From: DASRFA01 sp035651755
GTDB lineage: Bacteria > Desulfobacterota > Binatia > UBA12015
Assembly (NCBI GenBank): GCA_035651755.1
Contig: DASRFA010000027.1
Span: 248,001 to 312,000 of the forward strand
Reading direction: 5' to 3'
DNA: 64,000 nt
The notes under the pieces were generated by a model that saw only the letters and a list, made by a program, of their open reading frames with translations, was not told the DNA's origin and did not search any database. Below are positions 8,115 through 18,199 of the stretch, in pieces (positions within the stretch are counted from its first letter, which is position 1; each line of letters opens with the position of its first letter). Position numbers and translations under genes: made by a program.

Positions 8115-9098
8115 GTGATCGGCGCCGTCGCGCTCGCGGCGGCCGTCGTCGTGCCGTGCGCGCGGAACGCGGTCGCCTGGATCGGGCGCCCGTTCGCCGG
8201 CGTGCTGTTCGCGGACAACCTGATCGTCGTCTCGATCGGACGCGCGAGCTGGCGCGAGCCGCAGCTTCGGCGCGCGGAGTGGGCGCGCATCGTCGCGATC
8301 GACGGGACGCCGGTCGAGACCGCGGCCGCCGCGCACGCGGCGATCGAGCGCCGCGGGATCGGCGGCGAGGTGACGTTCACGCTCCGCCGCGGCGCGGAGC
8401 TCTTTCGCGTACGGCTTCCCGTCGTCGCGTTCGCGCGCCGCGACTTCGACGAAGTCTTCGCGCCCATGCTCGTCATGGGAGTCGCGCTGATGGTGATGGG
8501 GACGCTGCTCGCGTGGCTCCGGCCGGCGCTGCCGGAGGTGCGCGGGCTCTTCGCGGTCTGCGCGTCGCTCGGCCTCATGCTGGTCACGGGACCGGACCAG
8601 TACGGACCGTATCGCTTCACGCCGCTCTACCTGCTGGCGTTCGCCTCCGTGCCGCCGGCGGTCTTCCATCTCGCGGCGACCTATCCCTGGCGGCCGGGGC
8701 GGTGGGCGGGACGGGCGGTCGTGGCGGCATACGCTCTCTTCGCCGTGATCGGCGCTCTCCTGATCGCGCTCCGCTTCGACCCGCAGGTCTTCCTGCTGCT
8801 CCTCTATCTCGTCTACTTCGCGCTCGCGAACGCGCTCCTCCTCTACATGGGATCGCTCGTCGGCGCGTTCGCGGTGCGCCGCCGCCCGCGGGCGGAGATC
8901 TCGCTCGCGCTCGCGGCGGTGCTGGCATCGTCCGGGACCGGCGTCGTCGCCATGGTGACGTATCCGCTCCTCACGGAGCCGATCTCGGCGATCTGGCTGA
9001 TCGCGCCGATCGCGCTCCTTCCGATCCTGAGCGGCATCGCCTTCGTCGGGCTGCCGAGCCGCGCGCCGCGGCCGGGCGCCGCGGGAGAGACGCCGTGA
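8115..9098 (+). CDS. Membrane protein with PDZ-like domain, partner of histidine kinase
   Basis: About 327 residues from GTG 8115, the only canonical start before the first hydrophobic segment. One N-terminal helix is followed by a PDZ-like domain (about 30-110) with ARIVAIDGTPV and a FTLRRGAELFRVRLPV tail typical of PDZ folds. About seven further hydrophobic helices (about 115-310) follow. The stop overlaps the GTG start of the histidine kinase (GTGA), so the two are translationally coupled. A sensory role feeding the kinase is inferred from this coupling. The layout resembles the sensor part of 7TM-type kinases, but it is encoded as a separate protein. Confidence 0.78.
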   Translation: MIGAVALAAAVVVPCARNAVAWIGRPFAGVLFADNLIVVSIGRASWREPQLRRAEWARIVAIDGTPVETAAAAHAAIERRGIGGEVTFTLRRGAELFRVRLPVVAFARRDFDEVFAPMLVMGVALMVMGTLLAWLRPALPEVRGLFAVCASLGLMLVTGPDQYGPYRFTPLYLLAFASVPPAVFHLAATYPWRPGRWAGRAVVAAYALFAVIGALLIALRFDPQVFLLLLYLVYFALANALLLYMGSLVGAFAVRRRPRAEISLALAAVLASSGTGVVAMVTYPLLTEPISAIWLIAPIALLPILSGIAFVGLPSRAPRPGAAGETP

Positions 9099-10471
9099 CC
9101 CTGCGCGCGCGCCTCACGCTCCTCTTCGTCGCGGGCGTGCAGGTGACCTTCCTCTCTGCGGTGGCGGCCTACTGGGCGGTCCAGAGCTGGCGCGTCCTCA
9201 CCGACGACGTGACGCTCGTGTCCGATCAGAACGTCCGGCTCGACCGCGTTCTCGAGGCCGCAGCGCGCGGGCGGAGCGCCGGTCGCGGCGATGCCGCGCT
9301 GCGCCCGCCGGCGGCGCGCGCGCCGGCGAGCGCAGCGGACGCCGCGGGGCGCGACGCCGCGATCGGCGATCCCGGCATCGCGCGCGCGCTGCGCGCGCTT
9401 CGCCAGCGCGTGCAGACGCGCGACGAGTCGCGGCGGGTCGATGCGCTCGCCGACGCGCTCGCGTCGCCCGCGAAGGAAAGGCTCGCGACCGCCGCTCGCC
9501 GGCTGCGCGCCTACTACCAGGCCGAGCTGCAGCGCCTGCGAATGCGCGGCCAGTTCCTCGTCCGCCTCTCGACCGGCCTCGTGGTCGCGATCGTGCTGTC
9601 CGTGATCGCCGGCTTCCTCGGGTTCCTGTGGGCGATCCGCGCCTGGCTCGTCGAGCCGGTCCGCGCGCTCGAGCGCGCGACCGAGGTCATGAGCACCGGC
9701 GACCTCAGCCATCGCATCGCGCTTCGCGGACAGGACGAGTTCGCGCGCCTCGGCGCGTCGATCAACGCGATGGCGGAATCACTCGCGCGCATCCAGGCCG
9801 AGCTCGTCGAGCGCGAGCGCTTCGCACTCCTGGGAGAGCTGGCCGCCTACGTCGCGCACAACATCCGGAACCCCCTCGCGAGCATACGGGCGACCGCGCA
9901 GGGCGAGATCGTCGACCTCGACGGCGGCGATCCCCGCCGCGGCGTCTTCGAGGACATCGTGCGCGCGGCGGACCGCCTCGGCGCGTGGGTCGCGGATCTG
10001 CTGCGATCGGCGAGCCCGGTCGTGCTCGAGCGGCGCGAGGGCCGGATCGGGGACGTCGTCGCGCACTGCGCCGAGATGGCGCGCCCGCGGCTCTCGGCGG
10101 CCCAGCTCGAGGTGGACCTCGAGGTCGCGCCGACGCCGGCGCTGCGCTTCGACCAGGCGAAGATCGAGCAGGTCCTGAGCGCCGTGCTCTCGAACGCGAT
10201 CGACGCGTCGCCGCCGCGCGGCCACATCCGCATGACGGTCGGGAGCGACAGCGCGGACGTGGTGCTGCGCGTCGCGGACGAGGGGCCCGGGATCCCGGCC
10301 GCCCGGCGCGCGCGCCTCTTCGCCCCGTTCTCGAGCACGAAGCCCTCCGGCACGGGCATCGGGCTCTGGCTCTCGCAGAAGATCGTCGTCGCCCACGGCG
10401 GATCGATCTCCTTGCTCGAAGGCGGCGACACGGGCACCACCGTGGAGATCCGGCTGCCGGCCGGATCGTGA
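9095..10471 (+). CDS. Sensor histidine kinase (HAMP, HisKA, HATPase)
   Basis: 458 residues. Two transmembrane helices (about 8-28 and 155-180) flank an Ala/Arg-rich extracytoplasmic region. A HAMP domain follows (VEPVRALERATEVMSTGDLSHR), then the dimerisation/phosphoacceptor helix with His255 in AHNIRNPLASI. The ATPase domain has the N box (NAIDAS), G1 (DEGPGIP) and G2 (GTGIGLWLS). It would autophosphorylate His255 and pass the phosphate to the adjacent NtrC-class regulator. GTG 9095 overlaps the stop of the PDZ-like gene, and the regulator begins eight bases after its stop. Confidence 0.92.
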   Translation: MTLRARLTLLFVAGVQVTFLSAVAAYWAVQSWRVLTDDVTLVSDQNVRLDRVLEAAARGRSAGRGDAALRPPAARAPASAADAAGRDAAIGDPGIARALRALRQRVQTRDESRRVDALADALASPAKERLATAARRLRAYYQAELQRLRMRGQFLVRLSTGLVVAIVLSVIAGFLGFLWAIRAWLVEPVRALERATEVMSTGDLSHRIALRGQDEFARLGASINAMAESLARIQAELVERERFALLGELAAYVAHNIRNPLASIRATAQGEIVDLDGGDPRRGVFEDIVRAADRLGAWVADLLRSASPVVLERREGRIGDVVAHCAEMARPRLSAAQLEVDLEVAPTPALRFDQAKIEQVLSAVLSNAIDASPPRGHIRMTVGSDSADVVLRVADEGPGIPAARRARLFAPFSSTKPSGTGIGLWLSQKIVVAHGGSISLLEGGDTGTTVEIRLPAGS

Positions 10472-10478
10472 GGGGGCG

Positions 10479-11867
<1,389 letters not shown>

Positions 11868-11927
11868 GCCGCATCGATCGAGCTGCACGCCAGAGCGTCA
11901 CACGCGCAAGGAGCGCGGACGCGAGCC

Positions 11928-11961
11928 CCGGCGCGACTGTGGTTCAAATCCACGACGCCGG
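11928..11961 (+). other. tRNA minihelix-like hairpin in the intergenic region
   Basis: CCGGCG (11928-11933) pairs with CGCCGG (11956-11961). Inside, TGTGG (11938-11942) and CCACG (11950-11954) form a five-pair stem, with one T-G wobble, closing the seven-base loop TTCAAAT, which fits the tRNA T-loop consensus TTCRANY. The result is an acceptor plus T-arm shape without D or anticodon arms and without CCA. It lies 60 bases after the NtrC-class gene. It may be a tRNA remnant, a structured 3' end or chance. Confidence 0.3.
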
Positions 11962-12074
11962 TCGATTTGGGCCACCAGTCGCGCGCACGCCGGATCGAAA
12001 ACGCCGCGGGGCCGTACTCCTCGGCGTGGAACGCGAGGTGCTTGTCGCGGCGTACATCGTCTCGCGGAATTCAC

Positions 12075-12103
12075 TTGAACACTCCCGGCCAACCGCAGAT
12101 AGC
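12075..12103 (+). promoter_or_regulatory. Possible sigma-70 promoter for the beta-helix gene
   Basis: TTGAAC (12075-12080), a 17-base spacer, then GATAGC (12098-12103) lie about 75 bases ahead of the ATG at 12176. Matches to consensus are partial. The rest of the 308-base gap 11868-12175 shows only the tRNA-like hairpin. Confidence 0.3.
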
Positions 12104-12175
12104 GTCGAACATGAAAAACGATCGTCCGGGGCTCACCGACAGGAATCCGGCGCACCGCCGGGAAGGGGACGACCG

Positions 12176-14167
12176 ATGAAAGACCCGACGCAGCACCTCG
12201 GAGAGCGGTGTCTCCGCCTCGCGAAGCGCGCCGCGGCCGCAGCGGTCCTCGCGCTCGCGCTGGCGCCGCCGGCGCACGCGATGGTCCCGAGCGACCTCTG
12301 CACCGGCAACCCGTGCATCATCTCGGGCAACGTCACGCTCGACGGCAGCTTCTTCGACTTCGGCGACACGACCGACCTCCGCTTCGCGAGCAACGCGAAC
12401 GTCCACGTCAAGGGCGACTACTTCCGCGCCGGCACGATCACGCTCGAGGCGGGCGCGCGCCTGACCGGCGGCGGCCTCGACTGCGACGGCGTCGACTTCG
12501 AGGCCGTGAGCGGCGGCTTCTTCATGAAGGAGAGCGCCGGCGTGCTGTCGCGCATCGAGCTGACCGGCAACTGCCCGGGCTCGACGAGCGCGATCGCCTA
12601 CCCCACCGGCGACGTCGTCATCGACGGCGTGATCGACGTCTCCGGCGTCGGGCAATACGCTTCGGGCGGCTCGATCGGGATCGAGGGCAACAAGACCACG
12701 GTCCACGGGACGCTCAAGGCGAGCGCCGGGATCGGCTACACGACCGGCGGCTTCATCAACATCCTGAGCGACGTCGAAGGCATCGAGGTGACCGGCACGA
12801 TGGCCGTCAACTCGACGATCTCCGGCGGGGTCATCGAGATCGACGCGGCGGGCGGCGACGTCAGCGTGACCGGCAGCGTCGACATCCGCGGAGGTTCCGA
12901 TTCCGGCGGGCGCCTCGGAATCACCGCCGAGGTGGGAAACGTCACCCTCGGCGGATCCGTGCTCGGGACGGGATCCACCGGCAACGGCTACTACAGCTGC
13001 AGCGGAGATCCATCGGTCGACGTACACGCACCCGGCAACCTGACGCTGACGGGGACGATGCAGCTGAACGGCATCGGTGTGCTGACCTGCCCGAGCGGCT
13101 TTCTCGACTTCGAGGTGGACGGCGGCATCACGATGCTGCCCGGAGCGCGCATCAGCGCCGCCGGCGAAGGCCTCGCCACCGGCGGGAACGCATACATCCG
13201 CGCGGGCGGCGACGTCGTCTTGCGCGACATCAACATGAGCGGCCAGCACGGCGCCGGCTCGTTGGATCTCGAGACCAGCGGCGGCGCGATCCAGGTCCTC
13301 GGCGGCCTCCAGTTCGCCGGGGAGGGTGCGCAGGTGACCCTCACCGGGTGCGACGTCTACGTGGCGTCGAAAGCGAGCATCAACACGACGGGCCCGTCCG
13401 GCAACACCGACCTCACCGCGAGCGAGACGATGACGATCGTTGGCAAGCTCCAGTCCTCCGCGAACGGGCTCCGCATACGCGAGGGCGCGCCGCTCATCAC
13501 GGGCATCGTCACCCCCCCGCCCACCGTGACGGTCGTTCCCGGCCTGCCCGACTGCCGGCCCGGTCCCTCGTGCACGCCGGGCGGCACCTGCGGCGACGGG
13601 GTCGTCCAGTGCGGCGAGGAATGCGACGACGGGGCGGCGAACGGCACGCCGAGCAGCACCTGCGATGCGAGCTGCGTCGAGATCCCGCCCGCGCTCCGCA
13701 TTCCGGGCGGCGGCGCGCTGCCGCTCGACTGCCCGTACGAGTGGTCGGCCGCATTCGCGCCGGCGAGCATCGCGGTCGACCCGCGCGGGCTTCCGAAGAC
13801 CAAGCAGAGCTGCCACGACAACGACCCGACGTGCGACTTCGAGCCCGCGCCCGGCGTCTGCAAGCTCCACGTCTGGAGCTGTCTCGGCGGCGCGGACTCG
13901 CGGATCGCGTGCAGCGCGGCTCAGGTCTCGGCGACGTCCGTCCTGACGCCGCGGTCGAACGCGAAGCCGGCCGAGCTCGCGGTGCGCCAGTCGATCGAGG
14001 GTGCGCTCCAGGCGCTCGGGTATCCCGTCGGCCCCGGAGAGACCTGCACGGGGCGCTACGACGTCGTGATCGGCGTCGGGCAAAAGGCCTTGAACCTCAA
14101 GACCAAGGCCACGTTCGCCGGAACCAAGAAGGACACGGACGGCCTGCAGCTGACCTGCACGCCGTAG
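12176..14167 (+). CDS. Secreted beta-helix-like protein with Myxococcus-type Cys-rich motif
   Basis: 663 residues. The signal peptide runs to about residue 36 (cut after AHA). Residues 45-430 are Gly/Thr/Val-rich, with repeated short strands such as GDVVIDGVIDVSG, GNVTLGGSVLGTG and PGNLTLTGTM, the pattern of a right-handed parallel beta-helix. At about 462-486 a Cys-rich element, CGDGVVQCGEECDDG...STCDASC, matches the DUF4215/Myxococcus cysteine-rich family. A C-terminal Cys-containing module (DNDPTCDFEPAPGVC, WSCLGGAD) follows. It probably acts outside the cell or on its surface; no enzyme motif is seen. The start follows GGAAGGGG. A long hairpin closes the gene. Confidence 0.82.
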   Translation: MKDPTQHLGERCLRLAKRAAAAAVLALALAPPAHAMVPSDLCTGNPCIISGNVTLDGSFFDFGDTTDLRFASNANVHVKGDYFRAGTITLEAGARLTGGGLDCDGVDFEAVSGGFFMKESAGVLSRIELTGNCPGSTSAIAYPTGDVVIDGVIDVSGVGQYASGGSIGIEGNKTTVHGTLKASAGIGYTTGGFINILSDVEGIEVTGTMAVNSTISGGVIEIDAAGGDVSVTGSVDIRGGSDSGGRLGITAEVGNVTLGGSVLGTGSTGNGYYSCSGDPSVDVHAPGNLTLTGTMQLNGIGVLTCPSGFLDFEVDGGITMLPGARISAAGEGLATGGNAYIRAGGDVVLRDINMSGQHGAGSLDLETSGGAIQVLGGLQFAGEGAQVTLTGCDVYVASKASINTTGPSGNTDLTASETMTIVGKLQSSANGLRIREGAPLITGIVTPPPTVTVVPGLPDCRPGPSCTPGGTCGDGVVQCGEECDDGAANGTPSSTCDASCVEIPPALRIPGGGALPLDCPYEWSAAFAPASIAVDPRGLPKTKQSCHDNDPTCDFEPAPGVCKLHVWSCLGGADSRIACSAAQVSATSVLTPRSNAKPAELAVRQSIEGALQALGYPVGPGETCTGRYDVVIGVGQKALNLKTKATFAGTKKDTDGLQLTCTP

Positions 14168-14172
14168 TGTCG

Positions 14173-14217
14173 CACGCGGGCGGAGGGCGGACGCCCGACC
14201 CGCCCTCCCTCCGCGTG
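14173..14217 (+). terminator. Long two-part hairpin after the beta-helix gene
   Basis: CACGCGG (14173-14179) pairs with CCGCGTG (14211-14217), and GGAGGGCGG (14182-14190) pairs with CCGCCCTCC (14200-14208). The two stems are separated by a two-base internal loop, with a nine-base apical loop. It begins five bases after the stop. There is no T-run, so it is a terminator or mRNA-stabilising structure. Confidence 0.55.
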
Positions 14218-14225
14218 GTTCAGCG

Positions 14226-16562
14226 ATGCCCCCGCCACCGATCGGCCGTGCCCTGCTCGTGATCGCGCTCGCCCTCGCGGCGGCATGCTCGCGGCGCGAG
14301 CCGGCGCTCGTCCCGGTGGTCGATCTGGTCGCCGCCTTCCCGGCGACCGCGGCCGGCAGCGAGCAGGACCGGATCGACTTCGGAACTGCCGCCGGTGACG
14401 CGGTGCTGGTCGACGGCTGGTGGAGCGATCGAGCACGTCGCGACGACGTCGTCTGGGCGACCGATCGACGGAGCGCTCTCCGGCTCTTCCTCGGCGACCC
14501 CGCGGAGCGCCGCCTCCGCATCCGCTGCGGCGGCGTCGCGCGCGAGCGGAGGATGGCGTCGCCGCGCTCCACCGTCTACGTCCGCCTGAACCGCCGTCCG
14601 ATCGGGACGATTCGCGTGGGCGGCGAGATGGAGACGTTCGAGCTGCCGCTTCCCAAGTCGGCGCAGCAGCGCGGCGACAACCTGCTCGAGCTCGAGCACC
14701 CGATGATCGTCCGGCGCGGCCGGGCGCCGTCGGGCGCCCGTCCGCGCGGAGCCGTCGCCTACGACTGGCTCGAGATCGCCGCCGCCGACGGCGCGCGACC
14801 GCCGCGCCCGCAGCTCGCCGCGGTTCCCGATGGCGGCGACGCGGTGGTCTTGCCCGGCGGAACGCGCGTCGACTACTTCCTCCGCGCCCCGGCCCGCGGT
14901 CGCTTGACGCTCGCGGTCGAGGGCGACGGCGACTCCGTTCCGGAGCTCCAGGTCGGCGTGGTGCGAGAAGGCGGGCGCGCGTCGACACTTCTCACGCTGG
15001 CGCCGCGGGCGGGAGTGCAGCGCGAGCTCGGCGCCGATCTCGGCGCGCCGGCCGGGCAGATCGTCGAGCTCTCGTTCGCGGCGACCGCGGTCGGATCGGA
15101 CCGGGGCGCCGTCAAGATCGTCCACCCGCTCGTGCTCGGCGCACCCCCGGGCCGGGGCGTCGGGCGCGATTCCGACGGCGCCGGGGCGACGGCCGCCGCG
15201 GTGGCCGCCGACCCGTCGTCGAGCGCGGACGCCGTCGCTCTTCCGGCGCGGCACGACGCGAGCGGCCGGCCGCCGAACGTGCTCCTGTACGTGATCGACA
15301 CGCTGCGGGCGGATCACCTCGGCTGCTACGGCTATCCGCTCGCCACGTCGCCGCACATCGACGCCCTGGCGCGCGAAGGCGTCCTCTTCGAGAGGACGGT
15401 GGCTCAGGCGTCGTGGACGAAGCCGGCGGTCGCGTCGCTGCTGACGGGGCTCGATCCGCTCGCGCACGGCGCGACGAGCCTTCGCCAGGCGATCCGCCCC
15501 GGCGTCGCGACCCTCGCCGAGCGGCTCGCCGCGCAGGGTTGGGAGACGGCCGCCTTCGTCACGAACGTGAACGTGAGCGCGCCGTTCGGGTTCGCGCGCG
15601 GCTTCGAGACCTTCGAGTATCTCCCCGAGGACGAGAGCCGGCCGTCGCGACACGTCCTCTCGGACGCGCTCGGGCAGGAGGTCGCTCGCTGGCTGGATCG
15701 CACTCACGACCGCCCGTTCTTTCTCTGGGTCCACTCGACGGATCCGCACGCGCCCTACACGCCGCCGCCCGAGCTCGCCGAGCGCTTCCGCCCGGGACGA
15801 GGAAACGGCGCTCCGCCGGGCGCGGACCCGATCGCGCTCGGAAGGCGCGCGCGGGGCGAGGGCACATCGCTGTCGCCCGCCGAGGTGCCCGAGATCGTCG
15901 CGCTCTACGACGGCGAGATCGCGTTCAACGACGCCAGCCTGGGCGCGCTGCTCGACGAGCTCCGCCGCCGCGGCCTCTACGACTCGACGCTGATCGTCGT
16001 GACGGCGGACCACGGCGAGGAGTTCGGCGATCACGGCGGGTTCGATCACGGCCACACGCTCTACGAGGAGCTCATCCGCGTGCCGCTCGTGGTGCGGCTG
16101 CCCGCCGGACGGCTCGCGGGCGCGCGCCGGGCCGCGATGGCGCGGCAGATCGACCTCGTGCCGACACTCCTCGATCAGCTCGGGATCGCGCCGGATCCCG
16201 ACCTGCCGGGCCGCTCGCTCTTCGCGCGCGACGGCGCGGAAGCGGGCCCGGTGGAGGCTTTCAGCCACACGCGGCTCGCGCGCCGCGAGCTGGCGGCGAT
16301 CACGTCCGAGAGCTGGAAGTCCGTCCAGCACCTCGCCGGCGCGCGGCGCGAGGACGTCGAGGTCTTCGATCTCGCGGGCGACCCCCACGAGCACGAGAGC
16401 ATCGCGCGCCGCCGCCCCGTGACCGTCGGCTATGCCGCGCAATCCATCCGGCGGGCGATCGCCGCGGGCGCCGCCGGCGCCTCCGCCGGGCGCGGCGGCC
16501 ACGCGCCGGTCGTCGATCGCGCGACCGAGGAGCGCCTGCGCGCGCTCGGCTACGCGGAGTGA
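14226..16562 (+). CDS. Sulfatase-fold lipoprotein with Thr at the nucleophile position
   Basis: 778 residues. The N-terminus is a lipoprotein signal with lipobox AAAC (Cys21). Residues 30-340 form an uncharacterised beta-rich domain. Residues 352-700 are an alkaline-phosphatase/sulfatase domain with metal-site motifs NVLLYVIDTLRADHLGCYGY, TADHGEEFGDHG and FDHGHTLYEE. At the nucleophile position the sequence reads SWTKPAVASLLTG. Thr398 stands where sulfatases carry the Cys or Ser that becomes formylglycine, and the CxPxR signature is absent. A phosphate- or phosphonate-type hydrolase or transferase is therefore as likely as a sulfatase. The ATG lacks a clear Shine-Dalgarno and follows the long hairpin. 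Confidence 0.85.
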   Translation: MPPPPIGRALLVIALALAAACSRREPALVPVVDLVAAFPATAAGSEQDRIDFGTAAGDAVLVDGWWSDRARRDDVVWATDRRSALRLFLGDPAERRLRIRCGGVARERRMASPRSTVYVRLNRRPIGTIRVGGEMETFELPLPKSAQQRGDNLLELEHPMIVRRGRAPSGARPRGAVAYDWLEIAAADGARPPRPQLAAVPDGGDAVVLPGGTRVDYFLRAPARGRLTLAVEGDGDSVPELQVGVVREGGRASTLLTLAPRAGVQRELGADLGAPAGQIVELSFAATAVGSDRGAVKIVHPLVLGAPPGRGVGRDSDGAGATAAAVAADPSSSADAVALPARHDASGRPPNVLLYVIDTLRADHLGCYGYPLATSPHIDALAREGVLFERTVAQASWTKPAVASLLTGLDPLAHGATSLRQAIRPGVATLAERLAAQGWETAAFVTNVNVSAPFGFARGFETFEYLPEDESRPSRHVLSDALGQEVARWLDRTHDRPFFLWVHSTDPHAPYTPPPELAERFRPGRGNGAPPGADPIALGRRARGEGTSLSPAEVPEIVALYDGEIAFNDASLGALLDELRRRGLYDSTLIVVTADHGEEFGDHGGFDHGHTLYEELIRVPLVVRLPAGRLAGARRAAMARQIDLVPTLLDQLGIAPDPDLPGRSLFARDGAEAGPVEAFSHTRLARRELAAITSESWKSVQHLAGARREDVEVFDLAGDPHEHESIARRRPVTVGYAAQSIRRAIAAGAAGASAGRGGHAPVVDRATEERLRALGYAE

Positions 16563-16569
16563 CCGGGAC

Positions 16570-16992
16570 TCAACGGGGCTCCTGCCCCGTCGGGCCGCCG
16601 AAGCGCGGCAGCCCGTCGTCCAGGACCGTCCACGGAGCGCGATCGTCGACGTACCAGTGCGCCTCGGGCTTCCGGTCGATCGGCGCCTCCATGCTCGCGA
16701 GCGTGATGTCGATGTAGTCGGGGTGGTTCGTCGACTCGCAGAAGAGCTGGCTGCCGCACTCGCGGCAGAACGTCCGCCTCCCGTGATCCGACGACTTCCG
16801 CCGGACGAGCCGGTCCTCGCCGGCGGTCACCCGGAGCTGCGCATACGGCACGCCGAACCAGGTCACGAACGGCGCTGCGTGTGCCTTGCGACACATGCCG
16901 CAGTGGCAATGCCCGCAGAAGAGCGTGGGCGGCAAGATCTCGAATCGCACGGCGCCGCAGAAGCAGCTGCCCGACACGGGCGTATCCGCCAT
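16570..16992 (-). CDS. GFA-family (glutathione-dependent formaldehyde-activating-like) protein
   Basis: 140 residues, the usual size. The family zinc-binding cysteines are all visible: GSCFCGAVRF near the N-terminus, CGHCHCGMCRKAHAAPF, and FCRECGSQL further on, with GVPYAQLRVTAGED between. The family is named after a formaldehyde-activating enzyme, but most members have no proven reaction. It is probably cytoplasmic. It converges on the sulfatase-fold gene and starts at ATG 16992, thirty bases from the stop of the mesaconyl-CoA hydratase gene upstream on the same strand, so it may be co-transcribed with it. Confidence 0.88.
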   Translation of the reverse strand: MADTPVSGSCFCGAVRFEILPPTLFCGHCHCGMCRKAHAAPFVTWFGVPYAQLRVTAGEDRLVRRKSSDHGRRTFCRECGSQLFCESTNHPDYIDITLASMEAPIDRKPEAHWYVDDRAPWTVLDDGLPRFGGPTGQEPR

Positions 16993-17021
16993 GGTGGGCC
17001 TCCTCGCTCGGCGGCGCGCTT

Positions 17022-18113
17022 CTACGCGCGCGCGCCGCTCCGACGTTTGGGCACGAGCACGGTGTAGTCGAGGTCGAGCACGACGTTGGGGTGATATCCG
17101 TCGCGGCCGGACTTCGGGTCCTTGATGCGGAGCGGGACCTCCTCCTGCGACGGGTCGATGTTCTTGACGCCGACCAGGCGCAGCCGGAGCGCTCCGGCGT
17201 CGTCGCGGCCCAGCTCGACGCGCTCGAGCACCTCGCTCCACGCGAACACGGTGTCGCCGGCGACCGTCGGGTTCGCGTGCGCGCCGGCGTTGAAGCCCAG
17301 GACGCGGATCGCGTTCTCGAGGCCGTCGAAGGAGATGGCGTGCGCGAGCGAGATCACGTGGCCGCCGTAGATGATGCGCGTCCCGAGGCGGGACTTCTTC
17401 TGCAGCACCTCGTTGAAGTGGACGCGCGCGTTGTTCTGGTAGAGGCGCGTCGCCGACTGGTGCTCCGCGTCCTCGACCGTCAGGCCCTGCGGGTGGAGGA
17501 TGCGCTCTCCCGGCTCGTAGTCCTGCCAGAAGAACGGTCCGCCCGTCACGACGGGATCGAAACGATTCAAGTCGAGCTCCGGCGGGACGTACAGGTCGTC
17601 GACCGCGACGCGCGCGGGCAGCTCGGGCGAGTCGTCGTCGCCCGTCGACTTGCCGGGCTCGCGCTTGTTCACCATCGCCCAGCGATAGAACTGCAGGACC
17701 TTCTGGTCGCGCTGGTTGAAGCCACGCGTGTGGACCCAGACGATGCCGACGTCCGCCCGCGACGTCTCGCGCTTCGCGATGACCTCGGTCTCGGCGCGTA
17801 GCGTGTCGCCCGTGTACACGGGCCGCAGGAATCGCACGTCCGCATAGCCGAGGTTCGCCGGCGAGTTGAGCGACACCTCCGGGACGGCGCGCCCGAACAC
17901 CATGTGGAAGACGAGCAGGTCGTGCACGGTCTCGCGCTCGAAGCCGAGCGAGCGCGCGAACTCGCGCGAGCAGTGGAGCGCACGGCGGTCGCCGGTGAGC
18001 GCGATGTAGAGCGCGACGTCGCCGTCCGTGACCGTGCGCGGCACGGCGTGCTGGAACGTATGGCCGACCTGGAAGTCCTCGAAGAAGTTGCCGGCGCGGG
18101 TCTTGGATCCCAT
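17022..18113 (-). CDS. mch: Mesaconyl-CoA hydratase-like double-hotdog MaoC dehydratase
   Basis: 363 residues. The N-terminus (KTRAGNFFEDFQVGHTFQHA) and motifs PRTVTDGDVALY, LLVFHMVFGRAVPEVSLN, ATRLYQNNARVHFN and RIIYGGHVISLA follow the mesaconyl-CoA/beta-methylmalyl-CoA hydratase of the ethylmalonyl-CoA pathway almost throughout. The catalytic region is in the second hotdog half (YQNNARVHFNE). The enzyme interconverts beta-methylmalyl-CoA and mesaconyl-CoA in the cytoplasm. No other gene of that pathway (Ccr, Ecm, Msd, Mcl) lies in the window, so a role in another branched-acyl-CoA route is possible. The start is ATG 18113. Confidence 0.87.
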   Translation of the reverse strand: MGSKTRAGNFFEDFQVGHTFQHAVPRTVTDGDVALYIALTGDRRALHCSREFARSLGFERETVHDLLVFHMVFGRAVPEVSLNSPANLGYADVRFLRPVYTGDTLRAETEVIAKRETSRADVGIVWVHTRGFNQRDQKVLQFYRWAMVNKREPGKSTGDDDSPELPARVAVDDLYVPPELDLNRFDPVVTGGPFFWQDYEPGERILHPQGLTVEDAEHQSATRLYQNNARVHFNEVLQKKSRLGTRIIYGGHVISLAHAISFDGLENAIRVLGFNAGAHANPTVAGDTVFAWSEVLERVELGRDDAGALRLRLVGVKNIDPSQEEVPLRIKDPKSGRDGYHPNVVLDLDYTVLVPKRRSGARA

Positions 18114-18199
18114 GGCCGGGCTCGTACCGGCCGGGCCCCGGACGGGCAAGACGGCCGGCGGACGGAAGAGCGGTGAGCGCTTGGCGCGTGGCGGCGCGC

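Noticed and set aside
11868..11990. A complete tRNA gene
   Set aside because: Only a T-arm-like loop is present. No D-arm, anticodon arm or CCA end could be placed at the right distances.
12071..14572. Long minus-strand open frame opposite the beta-helix gene (about 830 codons)
   Set aside because: Same low-complexity pattern; the plus-strand gene has a signal peptide, Cys-rich motif and ribosome site.
14220..16502. Long minus-strand open frame opposite the sulfatase-fold lipoprotein
   Set aside because: No domain pattern; the plus-strand frame shows all metal-site motifs of the superfamily.
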